A DNA stretch of 64,000 bases, from NCBI RefSeq assembly GCF_902459735.1, contig NZ_CABPRV010000009.1, positions 62,001 to 126,000 on the forward strand. Direction: 5' to 3'. A program made the translations under genes and the position numbers. Each line of letters opens with the position of its first letter. Position 1 is the stretch's first letter. A model generated the notes under the pieces. It had not been told where the DNA came from, ran no database searches, and saw only the letters and a list, made by a program, of their open reading frames with translations. Source of the DNA: Pandoraea capi. Lineage in GTDB: Bacteria; Pseudomonadota; Gammaproteobacteria; Burkholderiales; Burkholderiaceae. Shown here piece after piece: positions 33,440 to 44,332 of this stretch.

Positions 33440-35638
33440 ATGGCAATTTCGACTCGAGCAAGGCCTGACCGTCACGCCGCGGTCGTCGACGTGACGATCC
33501 GGGATTATCTCAACACCCTTTTTTATTACCGCAAGATCGCCACGACGGTGTTTCTCGCCATCGTGGCGCTCGGCGTACTCGTGGCCCTCTTCGTGCCGAT
33601 TCCGTATCGCGCTCAGGCCACGCTGCTCGTCCTCAATGCGGGCTACTACGACCAGACGAACAATCCGAACGGCGGCGTGTCGCTGCAACCCCCGCCGGGT
33701 CAGCTCAACGGCGTGGAAGCACAGATTCTGTCGAGCCCCGAGCTGCATCGCGACGTCATTCTGTCGAAACTCGGCCCCGGCGCGACGGCGAGCGACATCG
33801 ACCGCGAACTGCAGAATTTCGAGAAGCGCCTGCACATCGAGCAGAACGACCTCGCGAACACCATCACGCTGACGTACTCGGACACCGATCCGAAAGCGGC
33901 AGCCGATGCGCTCGCGCGTCTGCTCGACAAGTACTTCCGCCAGCGCGCCTCGATCTTCACCTCGGGGCGCGTCAATCTGCTGGTCAGCCAGCGTGACGAT
34001 GTCGGCAAGCAACTCGACAAGGCCGACGCGGATCTGCTCGCGTTCCAGAAGAAACACGGCATCGTGAAGATCGACGACCAGACCTCGCGCGCCGTGCTGC
34101 TCGAATCGCAGCTCGTGCAGCGCAAGCTGGAGACCGACGCCAAGCTCGCGCAGGACCGCAGCGAACTGAAGTCGCTGCAAACGTCCACGAAGGAAGTGCG
34201 CTCGACGATTCCGATCTACACGGACGACTCCGAGACCAGCCGCGCGATCAACATCCTGCAAGGCTCGCTGAGCGAGCTCGAGAACAAGCGTGCGGACTAC
34301 GCGTCGCGTTACATGGCGACCTCCCCGTTCGTCGTGCAGCTCGACAAGCAGATCGCCGACATGCGCGCGAACATCGCGAAGCAGCGTCAGGAGATGATGA
34401 CCGCGACACGCCTCGGTCATAACAACTACTACGACGTGGTGCAGGAGCGTCTGGCGGTGCTCAACGCGAGCATTGCCGGAGGTCTCGCGCAACAGGCTGC
34501 GCTCGATGCGCAGATCAAGGAAACGCGCGACAAGCTGCAAGGCATGAGCGACGTGTCGAGCCAGTTGAGCCAGCTGCAGGCGCGTCGCGACATTCTCGCG
34601 GACAGCTTCAAGGACCGCTCGCGTCAGGTCGAACTCGCGCGGGTGCAGCAGGGTCAGGTCAGCCAGATCAACGGCACCAACGTGCGCGTGATTCAGGCGC
34701 CGTTCCCGCCGTCGCAACGCAGCGTGTCGGCCAGTCTGCTGATCGCCGCCTCGATCGCCGCCGGTTTGCTGCTCTCCGCACTGACAGTGCTGATCCTGTC
34801 GAGCCTGCGTGAGACCTTCCTGAGCCCCGAACAAGTCGAGCGTGCCCTGCTGTTGCCGGTGGTGAATGCGCCGGTCCTGCTGGGTGGTGAACGGCGTGGT
34901 GCGGCAGCGGGTGTGGCAGGTGCCGCTGGGGGGATGGCGGCTGGCGTCGCGAACGCGGAACCCGCCTACTCACGTCCCGCTCACCTGGCTTACGGCCGCA
35001 TGATCGCTGCGATCAACAGCAGCACCAGCGCGCATGCCAAGGTCGTCATGGCCTTGTCGACGGGCAAGAACGATGGCCTCTCGTCCGTCATTCAGGGTCT
35101 GACAAGCGAACTGGAACACCGCTCGGGCAAGCCGATCCTGATTCTGGACATCGCCTCGACGCCGGACGCGCCGATGTATGGCAAGCCGAACGCACAAGGG
35201 CTGCTGGCATGGCCGTCGAATGGCGGCAGCGGCACGGCAAGCACCGATGCCACGGCACCGGTCGCCGCCGACGAATCCAACGGCATGCTTGCGGACATCG
35301 TCTTCACGCGCGTCGAGGGTCACAACATCGTCGTGGCGCAGCCGCGCAGCGGGTCGATTCCGTCGTCGTGGCAGCAAGTCACGCGCCTGTTCGACGCGCT
35401 GCGCGACTCGCACGACTACATCGTCGTGCATGCTCCGCCGTCGAGCCAGTCGTTCACCGGCATCGAGAACGCGTCGCTGGCCGACGCCACGGTGCTCGTG
35501 GTGCGCGCCGAAGCCACGCGCAAGCCGGTCATCGCCGGCCTCAAGGCGCAGGTGGAAGACGCAGGCGGACGACTCATCGGTGTGGCGCTCACGCATCGTC
35601 GCGGATATATTCCGAGCTTCATCTACCGGTTCTTCTAG
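33440..35638 (+). CDS. Wzz/BY-kinase-like chain-length protein with degenerate nucleotide site
   Basis: A 732-residue polysaccharide co-polymerase. The Wzz domain begins TIRDYLNTLFYYRKIA, with TM1 at about 37-55. A long periplasmic coiled coil (about 90-430) contains SSPELHRDVIL. The Pro-rich loop RVIQAPFPPSQRS precedes TM2 (about 440-460). The C-terminal domain has the BY-kinase layout. Where Walker A should read PGEGKST it reads STGKNDGLSSV, the P-loop Lys being Leu, and there is no C-terminal tyrosine cluster, only two Tyr at the end. It is likely a structural rather than catalytic partner of Wza. Confidence 0.87.
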   Translation: MAISTRARPDRHAAVVDVTIRDYLNTLFYYRKIATTVFLAIVALGVLVALFVPIPYRAQATLLVLNAGYYDQTNNPNGGVSLQPPPGQLNGVEAQILSSPELHRDVILSKLGPGATASDIDRELQNFEKRLHIEQNDLANTITLTYSDTDPKAAADALARLLDKYFRQRASIFTSGRVNLLVSQRDDVGKQLDKADADLLAFQKKHGIVKIDDQTSRAVLLESQLVQRKLETDAKLAQDRSELKSLQTSTKEVRSTIPIYTDDSETSRAINILQGSLSELENKRADYASRYMATSPFVVQLDKQIADMRANIAKQRQEMMTATRLGHNNYYDVVQERLAVLNASIAGGLAQQAALDAQIKETRDKLQGMSDVSSQLSQLQARRDILADSFKDRSRQVELARVQQGQVSQINGTNVRVIQAPFPPSQRSVSASLLIAASIAAGLLLSALTVLILSSLRETFLSPEQVERALLLPVVNAPVLLGGERRGAAAGVAGAAGGMAAGVANAEPAYSRPAHLAYGRMIAAINSSTSAHAKVVMALSTGKNDGLSSVIQGLTSELEHRSGKPILILDIASTPDAPMYGKPNAQGLLAWPSNGGSGTASTDATAPVAADESNGMLADIVFTRVEGHNIVVAQPRSGSIPSSWQQVTRLFDALRDSHDYIVVHAPPSSQSFTGIENASLADATVLVVRAEATRKPVIAGLKAQVEDAGGRLIGVALTHRRGYIPSFIYRFF

Positions 35639-35656
35639 CCGTCGGTTCAGACCATC

Positions 35657-36646
35657 ATGCAACAAATCAGCGCGATCCTGCCGATCAAGACCCGAGGAAG
35701 GCATTACGCCGACAACATCGGCCGTTGTGACATCCTCTTCTCGTCGCTGCGCCACTTCACGACGCCGGACCTGTTCCATCGCTTCGTGATCATCGTGCCG
35801 CACGACGAAGTCGAGGAAGTGCGCGGCTACGCCAAGGCGTGGTCCGACTTCCCCATCGAGGTGATCGACGAATCGCTGTACATGGGCGCGTTCAACGAGT
35901 TCTCGCAGCGGCACCAGATTCGCAACTGGCATCGGCAGCAGATCATCAAGATCAACGCGCCGGAATGGATCGAGACCGAGTACTTCCTGATCTTCGATCC
36001 GGATTGCTTCGCCACGCACGCGTTCGACTACGACTCGCTGATCTCCGACGGACGGGCGATCACGCACCTCAAGGGGCGCAGTGTCGAGCCGTATTACTGG
36101 GAGGCGTCGGCCAAGCTGCTCGACGTCGATCCGCATCTGGACCGTGAAGGGGTCTGGTGGACGCCCGCGACGCTCTCGCGCTCGCTGTGCCTGTCGTTGC
36201 AGGAGCGGCTCGAAGCCGTGAACGGCACCGACTGGAAGCGCGTGCTGCTCGCGAACTACGCCATCGACTGGACGGAATACACGCTGTACTGGCTCAACGC
36301 CGAGCGCGCCGGACTGCTCGACAAGTACCACACGCAAGCGGTGCCGCCGCAGCGCACGCTGCACGCCGACGAAAGCGTGTGGTTTGCCGACAAGATGCAG
36401 GAGTGGGACGCCGCGCATTACTTCGCGCCGGAGAGCGACGGGCTGTTCGCCGTGGTTCAGAGCAACACGAAGATCCCGCTCGATCAGGTCGTGGCGAAGC
36501 TGTCCCCGTACTTCCCGATCAAGATTCAGCCGTATGAGCGGCACGTGGATCCGGCACTCAAGGGCGCTGAGTTATACTCGGCGGTCGTACGCAAGGGACT
36601 CAAGATGCTCAAGAAGGTGTTGGGCAACGGCGCGGGCATCAAATAA
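35657..36646 (+). CDS. DUF6492-family protein, probable sugar transferase
   Basis: A 329-residue protein that starts SAILPIKTRGRHYADNI and contains FLIFDPDCFATHAFDY, a DxD-type motif (about residue 116) as in GT-A glycosyltransferases. No TM segment. The family (DUF6492) is found in polysaccharide loci but lacks an assigned reaction that I know of. It lies 18 bases after the Wzz-like gene and 36 bases before the acyltransferase, so the three form an operon. A transferase role is inferred from fold hints and position. Confidence 0.75.
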   Translation: MQQISAILPIKTRGRHYADNIGRCDILFSSLRHFTTPDLFHRFVIIVPHDEVEEVRGYAKAWSDFPIEVIDESLYMGAFNEFSQRHQIRNWHRQQIIKINAPEWIETEYFLIFDPDCFATHAFDYDSLISDGRAITHLKGRSVEPYYWEASAKLLDVDPHLDREGVWWTPATLSRSLCLSLQERLEAVNGTDWKRVLLANYAIDWTEYTLYWLNAERAGLLDKYHTQAVPPQRTLHADESVWFADKMQEWDAAHYFAPESDGLFAVVQSNTKIPLDQVVAKLSPYFPIKIQPYERHVDPALKGAELYSAVVRKGLKMLKKVLGNGAGIK

Positions 36647-36682
36647 CGCCAACCGTCCCAAAGATCAACAGGACCCGATTCG

Positions 36683-37822
36683 ATGAGCAGTACGGGCAGC
36701 GCCAAAGGCCGGATGGTCGGCATCGAGATGCTGCGATTTTTCAGCGCGTTCGCGGTGCTTATCTGGCATTACCAGCATTTCTTCTTTCAGCCGCAGACGG
36801 CATCCATCGAGGTGGTTCGCAGCGCCCAGCCGCTCTACGGGCTGCTGCATCCGTTCTACGATTTCGGATGGCTCGGGGTCAATGTCTTCTGGACGATCTC
36901 CGGCTTCATCTTCTTCAATCGCTATCTGACGAAGATCGCGGCAGGCAAGGTCTCCGGCGGTCTGTTCTTCCTGAATCGCTTCTCGCGGCTCTATCCGCTG
37001 CACATCGTGACGCTCGTCGCCGTGGCGCTATTGCAGGCGTATTACGTGCAGCACAATGCGGCGTTCTTCATCTATCCGTACAACACGCCGTACGACTTTT
37101 TCGTCAACGTCATCTTCGCGTCCGGATGGCTCACGCCTTACACCGACTCGTTCAACGGGCCGGTATGGAGTGTGTCGACGGAAATCGTGATTTACGTCGC
37201 GTTCTTCCTGCTGGCGCGGTTTTTCCGCATCGGACTGGCGTGGACGCTCGCGATCATGTGCCTTTCGGCCGCCGCAGGTGGTCTGCTGATCCATCAGCAC
37301 GTCAAGGGCAGCGAAGCGAACATCGTGTTCTGCGCCTTCTATTTCTTCATGGGCGGCGCAGTGCATCTGCTCTACGAGCGGTTGCGCGACGTGATCGAAG
37401 CGCACCGTCGGGCGACGGTGTTGCTGTGCTGTGCGGCGTATGTGGGGTTGATTGTCGTGTGCGCTCTCTTCGGCGGCACGAAGTATCTGGCGGCCACGGT
37501 GATCGCGCCGGTCTCGATCGTGCTACTCCATGCCATCGAGCCGTGGATACCGGAGCGGTTGGCGTCGCCCATCGCCAATCTCGGCAATACGACCTATTCC
37601 AGCTATCTGATTCACTTCCCGCTGCAACTCACGACCGTGATCGTGCTGCAACGGCTGGGGATGTCCAGCGCGACGGTGGCGATGAACCCGTGGTTCCTGG
37701 CGGCGTATCTGATCGTCGTATTCGCGCTCGCCCGAGTCGTTTTCCGGGTGTGGGAAGCACCGGCACAGACGTTCCTTCGGCGACGTCTGGCCTGGATCGG
37801 CGCTCCCGCGAAAGCGCGCTGA
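36683..37822 (+). CDS. Acyltransferase-3 (OafA-like) membrane O-acyltransferase
   Basis: A 379-residue protein with about ten TM segments. The family motifs are EMLRFFSAFAVLIWHYQH (catalytic His), GWLGVNVFWTISGFIFF and FFLNRFSRLYPLHIV. Members transfer acetyl or similar groups to exported sugars. As last gene of the wzz-DUF6492 operon it probably decorates the polysaccharide. No SGNH domain is fused, unlike many O-antigen acetylases. Confidence 0.92.
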   Translation: MSSTGSAKGRMVGIEMLRFFSAFAVLIWHYQHFFFQPQTASIEVVRSAQPLYGLLHPFYDFGWLGVNVFWTISGFIFFNRYLTKIAAGKVSGGLFFLNRFSRLYPLHIVTLVAVALLQAYYVQHNAAFFIYPYNTPYDFFVNVIFASGWLTPYTDSFNGPVWSVSTEIVIYVAFFLLARFFRIGLAWTLAIMCLSAAAGGLLIHQHVKGSEANIVFCAFYFFMGGAVHLLYERLRDVIEAHRRATVLLCCAAYVGLIVVCALFGGTKYLAATVIAPVSIVLLHAIEPWIPERLASPIANLGNTTYSSYLIHFPLQLTTVIVLQRLGMSSATVAMNPWFLAAYLIVVFALARVVFRVWEAPAQTFLRRRLAWIGAPAKAR

Positions 37823-37897
37823 CGACGGCCGGGCGGTCGATACGGCGTCGGGTGAACAAGGCGCGCGGCAGGCTGACGCCGTGCACGCCCGCAGGGC

Positions 37898-38122
37898 TCA
37901 ATGATGATGATGGTGGTGATGCGACCAGAGCGGATCCATCGAATCGACGAACGACGCGACAGCATCCTTGTCGCCCGTGGCGTGACGCATCAACTGGCCG
38001 CACTTGCACCAGCCCTGATAGGGCGTGATATGCGAGCAGGCGGTCGTCTTCTGCAAATACAGCGTGACGGGTTTCGCGCACTTGGTGCACTTGAACTTGA
38101 GGGTCAGGGCAGGTTTGCTCAT
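37898..38122 (-). CDS. Small Cys-rich protein with natural heptahistidine tail
   Basis: A 74-residue protein. Two Cys pairs (KCTKC at about residue 10 and WCKCG at about residue 40) suggest a zinc ribbon. The C-terminus is seven consecutive His encoded by mixed CAT/CAC codons, so it is not a vector artefact. The ATG at 38122 (MSKPALTL) is chosen; the frame is open to 38161 through the terminator of the tRNA unit. I do not recognise the family; metal binding is inferred. Confidence 0.7.
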   Translation of the reverse strand: MSKPALTLKFKCTKCAKPVTLYLQKTTACSHITPYQGWCKCGQLMRHATGDKDAVASFVDSMDPLWSHHHHHHH

Positions 38123-38136
38123 CGGAGATCCATAGC

Positions 38137-38172
38137 AAAAAGCCGGATGTCGTGAAGACACCCGGCTTTTTT
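38137..38172 (-). terminator. Terminator of the tRNA-Ala/tRNA-Glu transcript
   Basis: A stem AAAAGCCGGATGTC (38137-38151, one-base irregularity) / GACACCCGGCTTTTTT (38157-38172). On the minus strand it lies about 110 bases after tRNA-Glu and ends in a T-run. It is also just upstream of the His-tail gene, which therefore needs its own promoter or read-through. Confidence 0.85.
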
Positions 38173-38280
38173 GACTTTGTACTGCGTTTGTACCGCGCGC
38201 ATATCGTGTCGACGAATCGCGTTAGCGAATCTGACGCCGGTCGGCTTCGATGTGTCGATTGTCACACCGCTACCGTTGGA

Positions 38281-38356
38281 TGGCGTCCCCTAGGGGATTC
38301 GAACCCCTGTACTCACCGTGAAAGGGTGATGTCCTAGGCCTCTAGACGAAGGGGAC
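38281..38356 (-). tRNA. tRNA-Glu (UUC)
   Basis: A 76-base tRNA with encoded CCA. Anticodon loop CTTTCAC has anticodon TTC (plus-strand 38320-38322). The T-arm GGTTCGAATCC and acceptor GTCCCC pairing with GGGGAC are complete. It follows tRNA-Ala by 17 bases. Confidence 0.98.
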
Positions 38357-38373
38357 AAAAATCGTCATTCGTT

Positions 38374-38449
<76 letters not shown>

Positions 38450-38464
38450 GCGCGAAGAGGCGTG

Positions 38465-38493
38465 ACTATAGCGCATTTCCTGACAGTCCGCAA
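38465..38493 (-). promoter_or_regulatory. Sigma-70 promoter of the tRNA pair
   Basis: On the minus strand TTGCGG (38493-38488), a 17-base spacer and TATAGT (38470-38465). Start predicted near 38458, nine bases before tRNA-Ala. Confidence 0.85.
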
Positions 38494-38610
38494 CTTTGTC
38501 GGCCAATAGCCGTCACGCGAGGCGAGTAGAATCCGCAACGCGGCATGGCCGGCGATCGTCGCCGCTTATGCACGTTTGTGTACGTTCATGCCATTTGACG
38601 GGACCCTCTC

Positions 38611-39075
38611 ATGAAAACAGCAGTCGCGCTGGCGCTGATGCTCACGGCAGGCTGGGCGCATGCCGAGAAAATCGGCGACGTCAGCACCGCATTCAAGTTT
38701 CTCGGACCGGATCACAAGATCGTCGTTGACGCCTATGACGATCCGAAGGTGCACGGCGTGACGTGTTACGTCTCACGCGCGAAGACCGGCGGCCTCAAGG
38801 GCATGGTCGGTCTGGCCGAAGACAAGGCGGAGGCATCGATCGCCTGCCGCCCCGTCGGCCCGATTTCGTTCTCAGGACCACTGCCCAAAGAGGAAGAAGT
38901 CTTCTCCGAAGGCTTGTCGCCGCTGTTCAAGAAGCTGCGCATCGTGCGCATGGTCGACAAGACACGCAATACGCTCGTCTACCTCACCTACTCCGACAAG
39001 CTTATCGACGGCTCGCCGCAGAACAGCGTGACGGCTGTCCCTGTGGATCGTGCCACAGCGATCCCGATGAAGTGA
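38611..39075 (+). CDS. creA: CreA family periplasmic protein
   Basis: A 154-residue protein with a Sec signal (VALALMLTAGWAHA, cleavage about residue 18). The CreA domain is unmistakable: DVSTAFKFLGPDHKIVVDAYDDPKVHGVTCYVSRAKTGG-type start, then GLAEDKAEASIACRPVGPI and LVYLTYSDKLIDGSPQNSVTAVP. Conserved but of unknown role; the name from the E. coli cre locus does not mean catabolite control. It stands alone between the tRNA promoter and a convergent regulator gene. Confidence 0.93.
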   Translation: MKTAVALALMLTAGWAHAEKIGDVSTAFKFLGPDHKIVVDAYDDPKVHGVTCYVSRAKTGGLKGMVGLAEDKAEASIACRPVGPISFSGPLPKEEEVFSEGLSPLFKKLRIVRMVDKTRNTLVYLTYSDKLIDGSPQNSVTAVPVDRATAIPMK

Positions 39076-39111
39076 GCCGACGGTGCCCGAGCGGGCACTG
39101 CGCGGCCGTCG

Positions 39112-41070
<1,959 letters not shown>

Positions 41071-41201
41071 TGGTCGTCTCCCCCGTGCCGGGTGATCTGA
41101 TGATCTTGTCGTCGTTCCCGAAGCATCTCCCATGCCGGGGGCGTTTGCAATGCGCGATGTCAATCGGAAGACGCCAGCCGATTGAGGGCCTCGGGCAGGC
41201 T

Positions 41202-41265
41202 GTCACGCTCGCGATACAGAGGGTGTCACGGGACGGGACAAACGTGTCACGGATTCGGCACACGT
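41202..41265 (+). promoter_or_regulatory. Three phased TGTCAC boxes, candidate activator sites
   Basis: TGTCAC occurs at 41202, 41224 and 41245, spaced 22 and 21 bases, so all on one helix face. The second is part of TGTC-N9-GACA (41224-41240) and the third overlaps the dyad ACGTGT-N12-ACACGT (41242-41265). They lie 62-125 bases before the sigma-54 promoter, the usual enhancer position. Binding by the adjacent AcoR-like protein is inferred. Confidence 0.65.
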
Positions 41266-41326
41266 TGCACCGCAACACGCGCCGGAAAAGCGGGCGGACC
41301 GGCGTCAACGCGAGATCCGGCCCGGG

Positions 41327-41342
41327 TGGCCCGCGACTTGCT
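41327..41342 (+). promoter_or_regulatory. Sigma-54 promoter of the aldehyde/alcohol dehydrogenase operon
   Basis: TGGCCCGCGACTTGCT matches TGGCACG-N4-TTGCW with a single change and exact spacing. Start predicted near 41353, about 52 bases before the aldehyde dehydrogenase ATG at 41406. Confidence 0.82.
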
Positions 41343-41405
41343 TGGTGACTCTCGCGCGGCTGGCGAACGACCGGCTGCCGACACAACGATATCCGGAGAC
41401 ACAAC

Positions 41406-42926
41406 ATGCGATACACGCCTCCCGGCACGCCCGGTGCCCTGCTGACCCTGCAACCGCGTTACGAGAACTTCATCGGCGGAAAATTCGTGCCCCCGGTGGA
41501 GGGTCGTTACTTCGTCAACACCTCGCCCGTGACCGGCGCAGTCATCGGCGAATTCCCGCGCTCCAATGGCGCCGATATCGAACTGGCGCTCGATGCGGCA
41601 CACGCCGCGGCCGCCAAATGGGGGAAGACGTCCGTTCAGGCGCGCTCGCGCATTCTGTTGCAGATTGCCGATCGTCTCGAATCGCAACTGGAGCGCTTCG
41701 CCGTGGCGGAGACGTGGGATAACGGCAAACCGGTGCGCGAAACGCTCGCGGCCGACCTGCCGCTCGCCGTCGACCACTTCCGCTATTTCGCCGGGTGCAT
41801 CCGCGCACAGGAAGGCACCGCCGCCGAGATCGACGAGCATACGGCCGCGTATCACTTCCATGAGCCGCTGGGTGTCGTCGGTCAGATCATTCCGTGGAAT
41901 TTCCCGCTACTGATGGCCGCGTGGAAGCTCGCCCCGGCGCTGGCAGCTGGCAACTGCGTGGTGCTCAAGCCCGCCGAGCAAACGCCGCTCACGATCACGC
42001 TGTTCGCCGAACTGGTCGGCGATCTGCTGCCGCCCGGCGTGCTCAACATCGTGCAGGGTTTCGGCAAGGAAGCCGGCGAGGCGCTGGCGACGAGCAAGCG
42101 CATCGCCAAGATCGCGTTCACCGGATCGACACCGGTCGGGAACCACATCCTCACGCGTGCCGCCGCCAACCTGATTCCGAGTACGGTCGAGCTGGGCGGC
42201 AAGTCGCCGAACATCTTCTTCGACGACATCATGCGCGGCGAGCCCGAGTTCGTGGAAAAGGCCGCAGAAGGTCTCGTGCTGGGCTTCCTCAATCAGGGCG
42301 AGGTGTGCACCTGCCCGTCGCGTGCGCTCGTGCAAGAATCGATCTACGAGCCGTTCATGGAAGTGGTGATGAAGCGTGTCGAGCGCATCAAGCGCGGCGA
42401 TCCGCTCGACACCGACACAGCCGTCGGCGCACAGGCCTCGCAGCAGCAATTCGACAAGATCCTCACGTACCTCGACATCGCGCGCAAGGAAGGCGCACAG
42501 GTGCTCACGGGCGGAGGGATCGAGATGCTGGACGGACCGCTCGCCAGCGGCTTCTACATCCAGCCGACGCTGCTCAAGGGCGATAACCGCATGCGCGTGT
42601 TCCAGGAAGAAATCTTCGGCCCGGTCGTCGGTGTAACGACATTCAAGGACGAAGCCGAAGCGCTCGCCATCGCGAACGACACCGAGTTCGGACTCGGCGC
42701 AGGCGTGTGGACACGCGACATCAACCGTGCCTACCGTATGGGCCGCGGCATTCAGGCCGGACGCGTCTGGACCAACTGCTATCACCTCTATCCGGCGCAC
42801 GCAGCGTTCGGTGGTTACAAGAAGTCGGGCATCGGCCGTGAAACACACAAGATGATGCTCGATCACTATCAGCAGACGAAGAATCTGCTCGTGAGTTACG
42901 ACGTCAATCCGCTCGGCTTCTTCTGA
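41406..42926 (+). CDS. NAD-dependent aldehyde dehydrogenase (AcoD/ExaC type)
   Basis: A 506-residue class-3 ALDH-fold enzyme that oxidises acetaldehyde and similar aldehydes to acids. Motifs: [21 protein letters not shown] (NAD site), [20 protein letters not shown] (Glu), [11 protein letters not shown] (catalytic Cys about residue 302) and EEIFGPVV. Length and the EVCTCPSR block match the AcoD/ExaC group. It follows a sigma-54 promoter and precedes an iron-type alcohol dehydrogenase, so the pair would oxidise an alcohol to an acid. The activator is next door. Confidence 0.94.
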   Translation: MRYTPPGTPGALLTLQPRYENFIGGKFVPPVEGRYFVNTSPVTGAVIGEFPRSNGADIELALDAAHAAAAKWGKTSVQARSRILLQIADRLESQLERFAVAETWDNGKPVRETLAADLPLAVDHFRYFAGCIRAQEGTAAEIDEHTAAYHFHEPLGVVGQIIPWNFPLLMAAWKLAPALAAGNCVVLKPAEQTPLTITLFAELVGDLLPPGVLNIVQGFGKEAGEALATSKRIAKIAFTGSTPVGNHILTRAAANLIPSTVELGGKSPNIFFDDIMRGEPEFVEKAAEGLVLGFLNQGEVCTCPSRALVQESIYEPFMEVVMKRVERIKRGDPLDTDTAVGAQASQQQFDKILTYLDIARKEGAQVLTGGGIEMLDGPLASGFYIQPTLLKGDNRMRVFQEEIFGPVVGVTTFKDEAEALAIANDTEFGLGAGVWTRDINRAYRMGRGIQAGRVWTNCYHLYPAHAAFGGYKKSGIGRETHKMMLDHYQQTKNLLVSYDVNPLGFF

Positions 42927-42974
42927 GTCGAACGTCCCGAGTAGTGCCTCTAGTTCCGCCTGACCTTGCAGCAG

Positions 42975-43016
42975 ATCAAAGACGCATCGCGTGACGAGTG
43001 CGATGCTGTCTTTGAT
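42975..43016 (+). other. Intercistronic hairpin between aldehyde and alcohol dehydrogenase genes
   Basis: ATCAAAGACGCATCGC (42975-42990) pairs with GCGATGCTGTCTTTGAT (43000-43016) with one bulged base. No T-run follows, so it may protect or process the message instead of ending it. Confidence 0.7.
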
Positions 43017-43113
43017 GCCTGCAAAAGATGATTCCGGACACCGCGCATCCCCCTGCTGTGCGCCGTTGCGCGCACGCGGTGTGCCCCTCACAGAACAAAC
43101 AAGGAGCATGACG

Positions 43114-44262
43114 ATGAGCACGACATTCTTCATTCCCGCCGTCAACATGATGGGCGTCGGCAGCCTCGACGAAGCGATGGCCGCCCTGCGCCAATACCAT
43201 TTCCGTCGCGCCCTGATCGTGACCGACGCCGGCCTCGCCAAAGCGGGCGTGGCCGAGAAGGTTGCGAAGCTGCTCACGCAGCAGGACATTCAATCGGTGT
43301 TGTTCGACGGCGCGAAGCCGAACCCGACCGTCGCCAACGTTGAAGCCGGTCTGGCGATCCTCAAACAGAACCAGTGCGACTTCGTGATCTCGCTCGGTGG
43401 CGGCTCGCCGCACGACTGCGCGAAGGGCATCGCGCTGTGCGCGGCCAACGGCGGCCATATCTCGGATTACGAGGGTGTCGACCGCTCGAAGAAGCCGCAA
43501 CTGCCGCTCGTCGCCATCAACACGACAGCGGGCACGGCGAGCGAAATGACACGGTTTTGCATCATCACGGACGAAAAGCGGCATGTGAAGATGGCCATCG
43601 TCGACCGTAACGTCACGCCGTTGCTGTCGGTCAACGATCCCGCACTGATGGCGGCAATGCCGAAGGGCCTCACGGCAGCGACCGGCATGGACGCCCTGAC
43701 CCACGCGACCGAAGCCTACGTGTCGACGGCAGCCACCCCGATTACCGATGCGTGCGCGCTCAAGGCCGTTACGCTGATCTCGCAGAACCTGCGGCGCGCG
43801 GTGTCGCACGGCGACGACATGACGGCACGCGAGAACATGGCGTACGCGCAGTTCCTGGCGGGCATGGCGTTCAACAATGCGTCGTTGGGCTATGTGCATG
43901 CGATGGCGCACCAGTTGGGCGGGTTCTACGATTTGCCGCACGGCGTGTGTAATGCCATATTGCTGCCGCACGTGGAAGCGTTCAACGCGAGCACCAGCGC
44001 CGGGCGTCTGAAGGATATCGCGCAGGCGATGGGCGAGAAGGTCGAGGGCTTGAGCGACGAAGACGGCGCGAAGGTCGCGATTGCCGCGATCCACCGCCTG
44101 TCGAAGGACATCGGCATTCCGTCGGGACTCGCAGAACTGGGCGCGAAGGAGGCCGACGTGCCCACGCTGGCGGCCAACGCCATGCAAGACGCCTGTGGCT
44201 TCACGAACCCGCGTCGTGCGGAACAGGCGGAAATCGAAGCCATCTTCTTGCAGGCGTTTTGA
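43114..44262 (+). CDS. Iron-containing alcohol dehydrogenase (type III)
   Basis: A 382-residue NAD-dependent dehydrogenase. [14 protein letters not shown] is the NAD loop; Fe ligands are the Asp and His of [13 protein letters not shown] and the His residues of [19 protein letters not shown]. Length is the family norm. An ATG at 43108 lies only one base from AGGAG, while 43114 is seven bases away and is preferred. It probably supplies the aldehyde oxidised by the upstream enzyme. A perfect palindromic terminator follows. Confidence 0.93.
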   Translation: MSTTFFIPAVNMMGVGSLDEAMAALRQYHFRRALIVTDAGLAKAGVAEKVAKLLTQQDIQSVLFDGAKPNPTVANVEAGLAILKQNQCDFVISLGGGSPHDCAKGIALCAANGGHISDYEGVDRSKKPQLPLVAINTTAGTASEMTRFCIITDEKRHVKMAIVDRNVTPLLSVNDPALMAAMPKGLTAATGMDALTHATEAYVSTAATPITDACALKAVTLISQNLRRAVSHGDDMTARENMAYAQFLAGMAFNNASLGYVHAMAHQLGGFYDLPHGVCNAILLPHVEAFNASTSAGRLKDIAQAMGEKVEGLSDEDGAKVAIAAIHRLSKDIGIPSGLAELGAKEADVPTLAANAMQDACGFTNPRRAEQAEIEAIFLQAF

Positions 44263-44293
44263 TGGGTAGCGACTGAGCAGTTGAAACGAACAT

Positions 44294-44322
44294 GGGCTAC
44301 GTGACGTCACGTAGCCCTTTTT
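44294..44322. terminator. Terminator with 24-base perfect palindrome
   Basis: GGGCTACGTGAC and its complement (44294-44317) are joined without a loop and followed by five Ts. Between convergent genes; the plus-strand T-run fits the alcohol dehydrogenase. Confidence 0.9.
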
Positions 44323-44332
44323 ACGTTACCGT

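Noticed and set aside
22694-37822. Prophage or genomic island borders around the polysaccharide locus
   Set aside because: No integrase, transposase or direct-repeat ends seen; the tRNAs to the right are intact, with no duplicated 3' end found by eye.
37898-38122. His-tail as cloning-vector contamination
   Set aside because: The codons are mixed CAC/CAT, and the flanks are continuous chromosomal genes and tRNAs.
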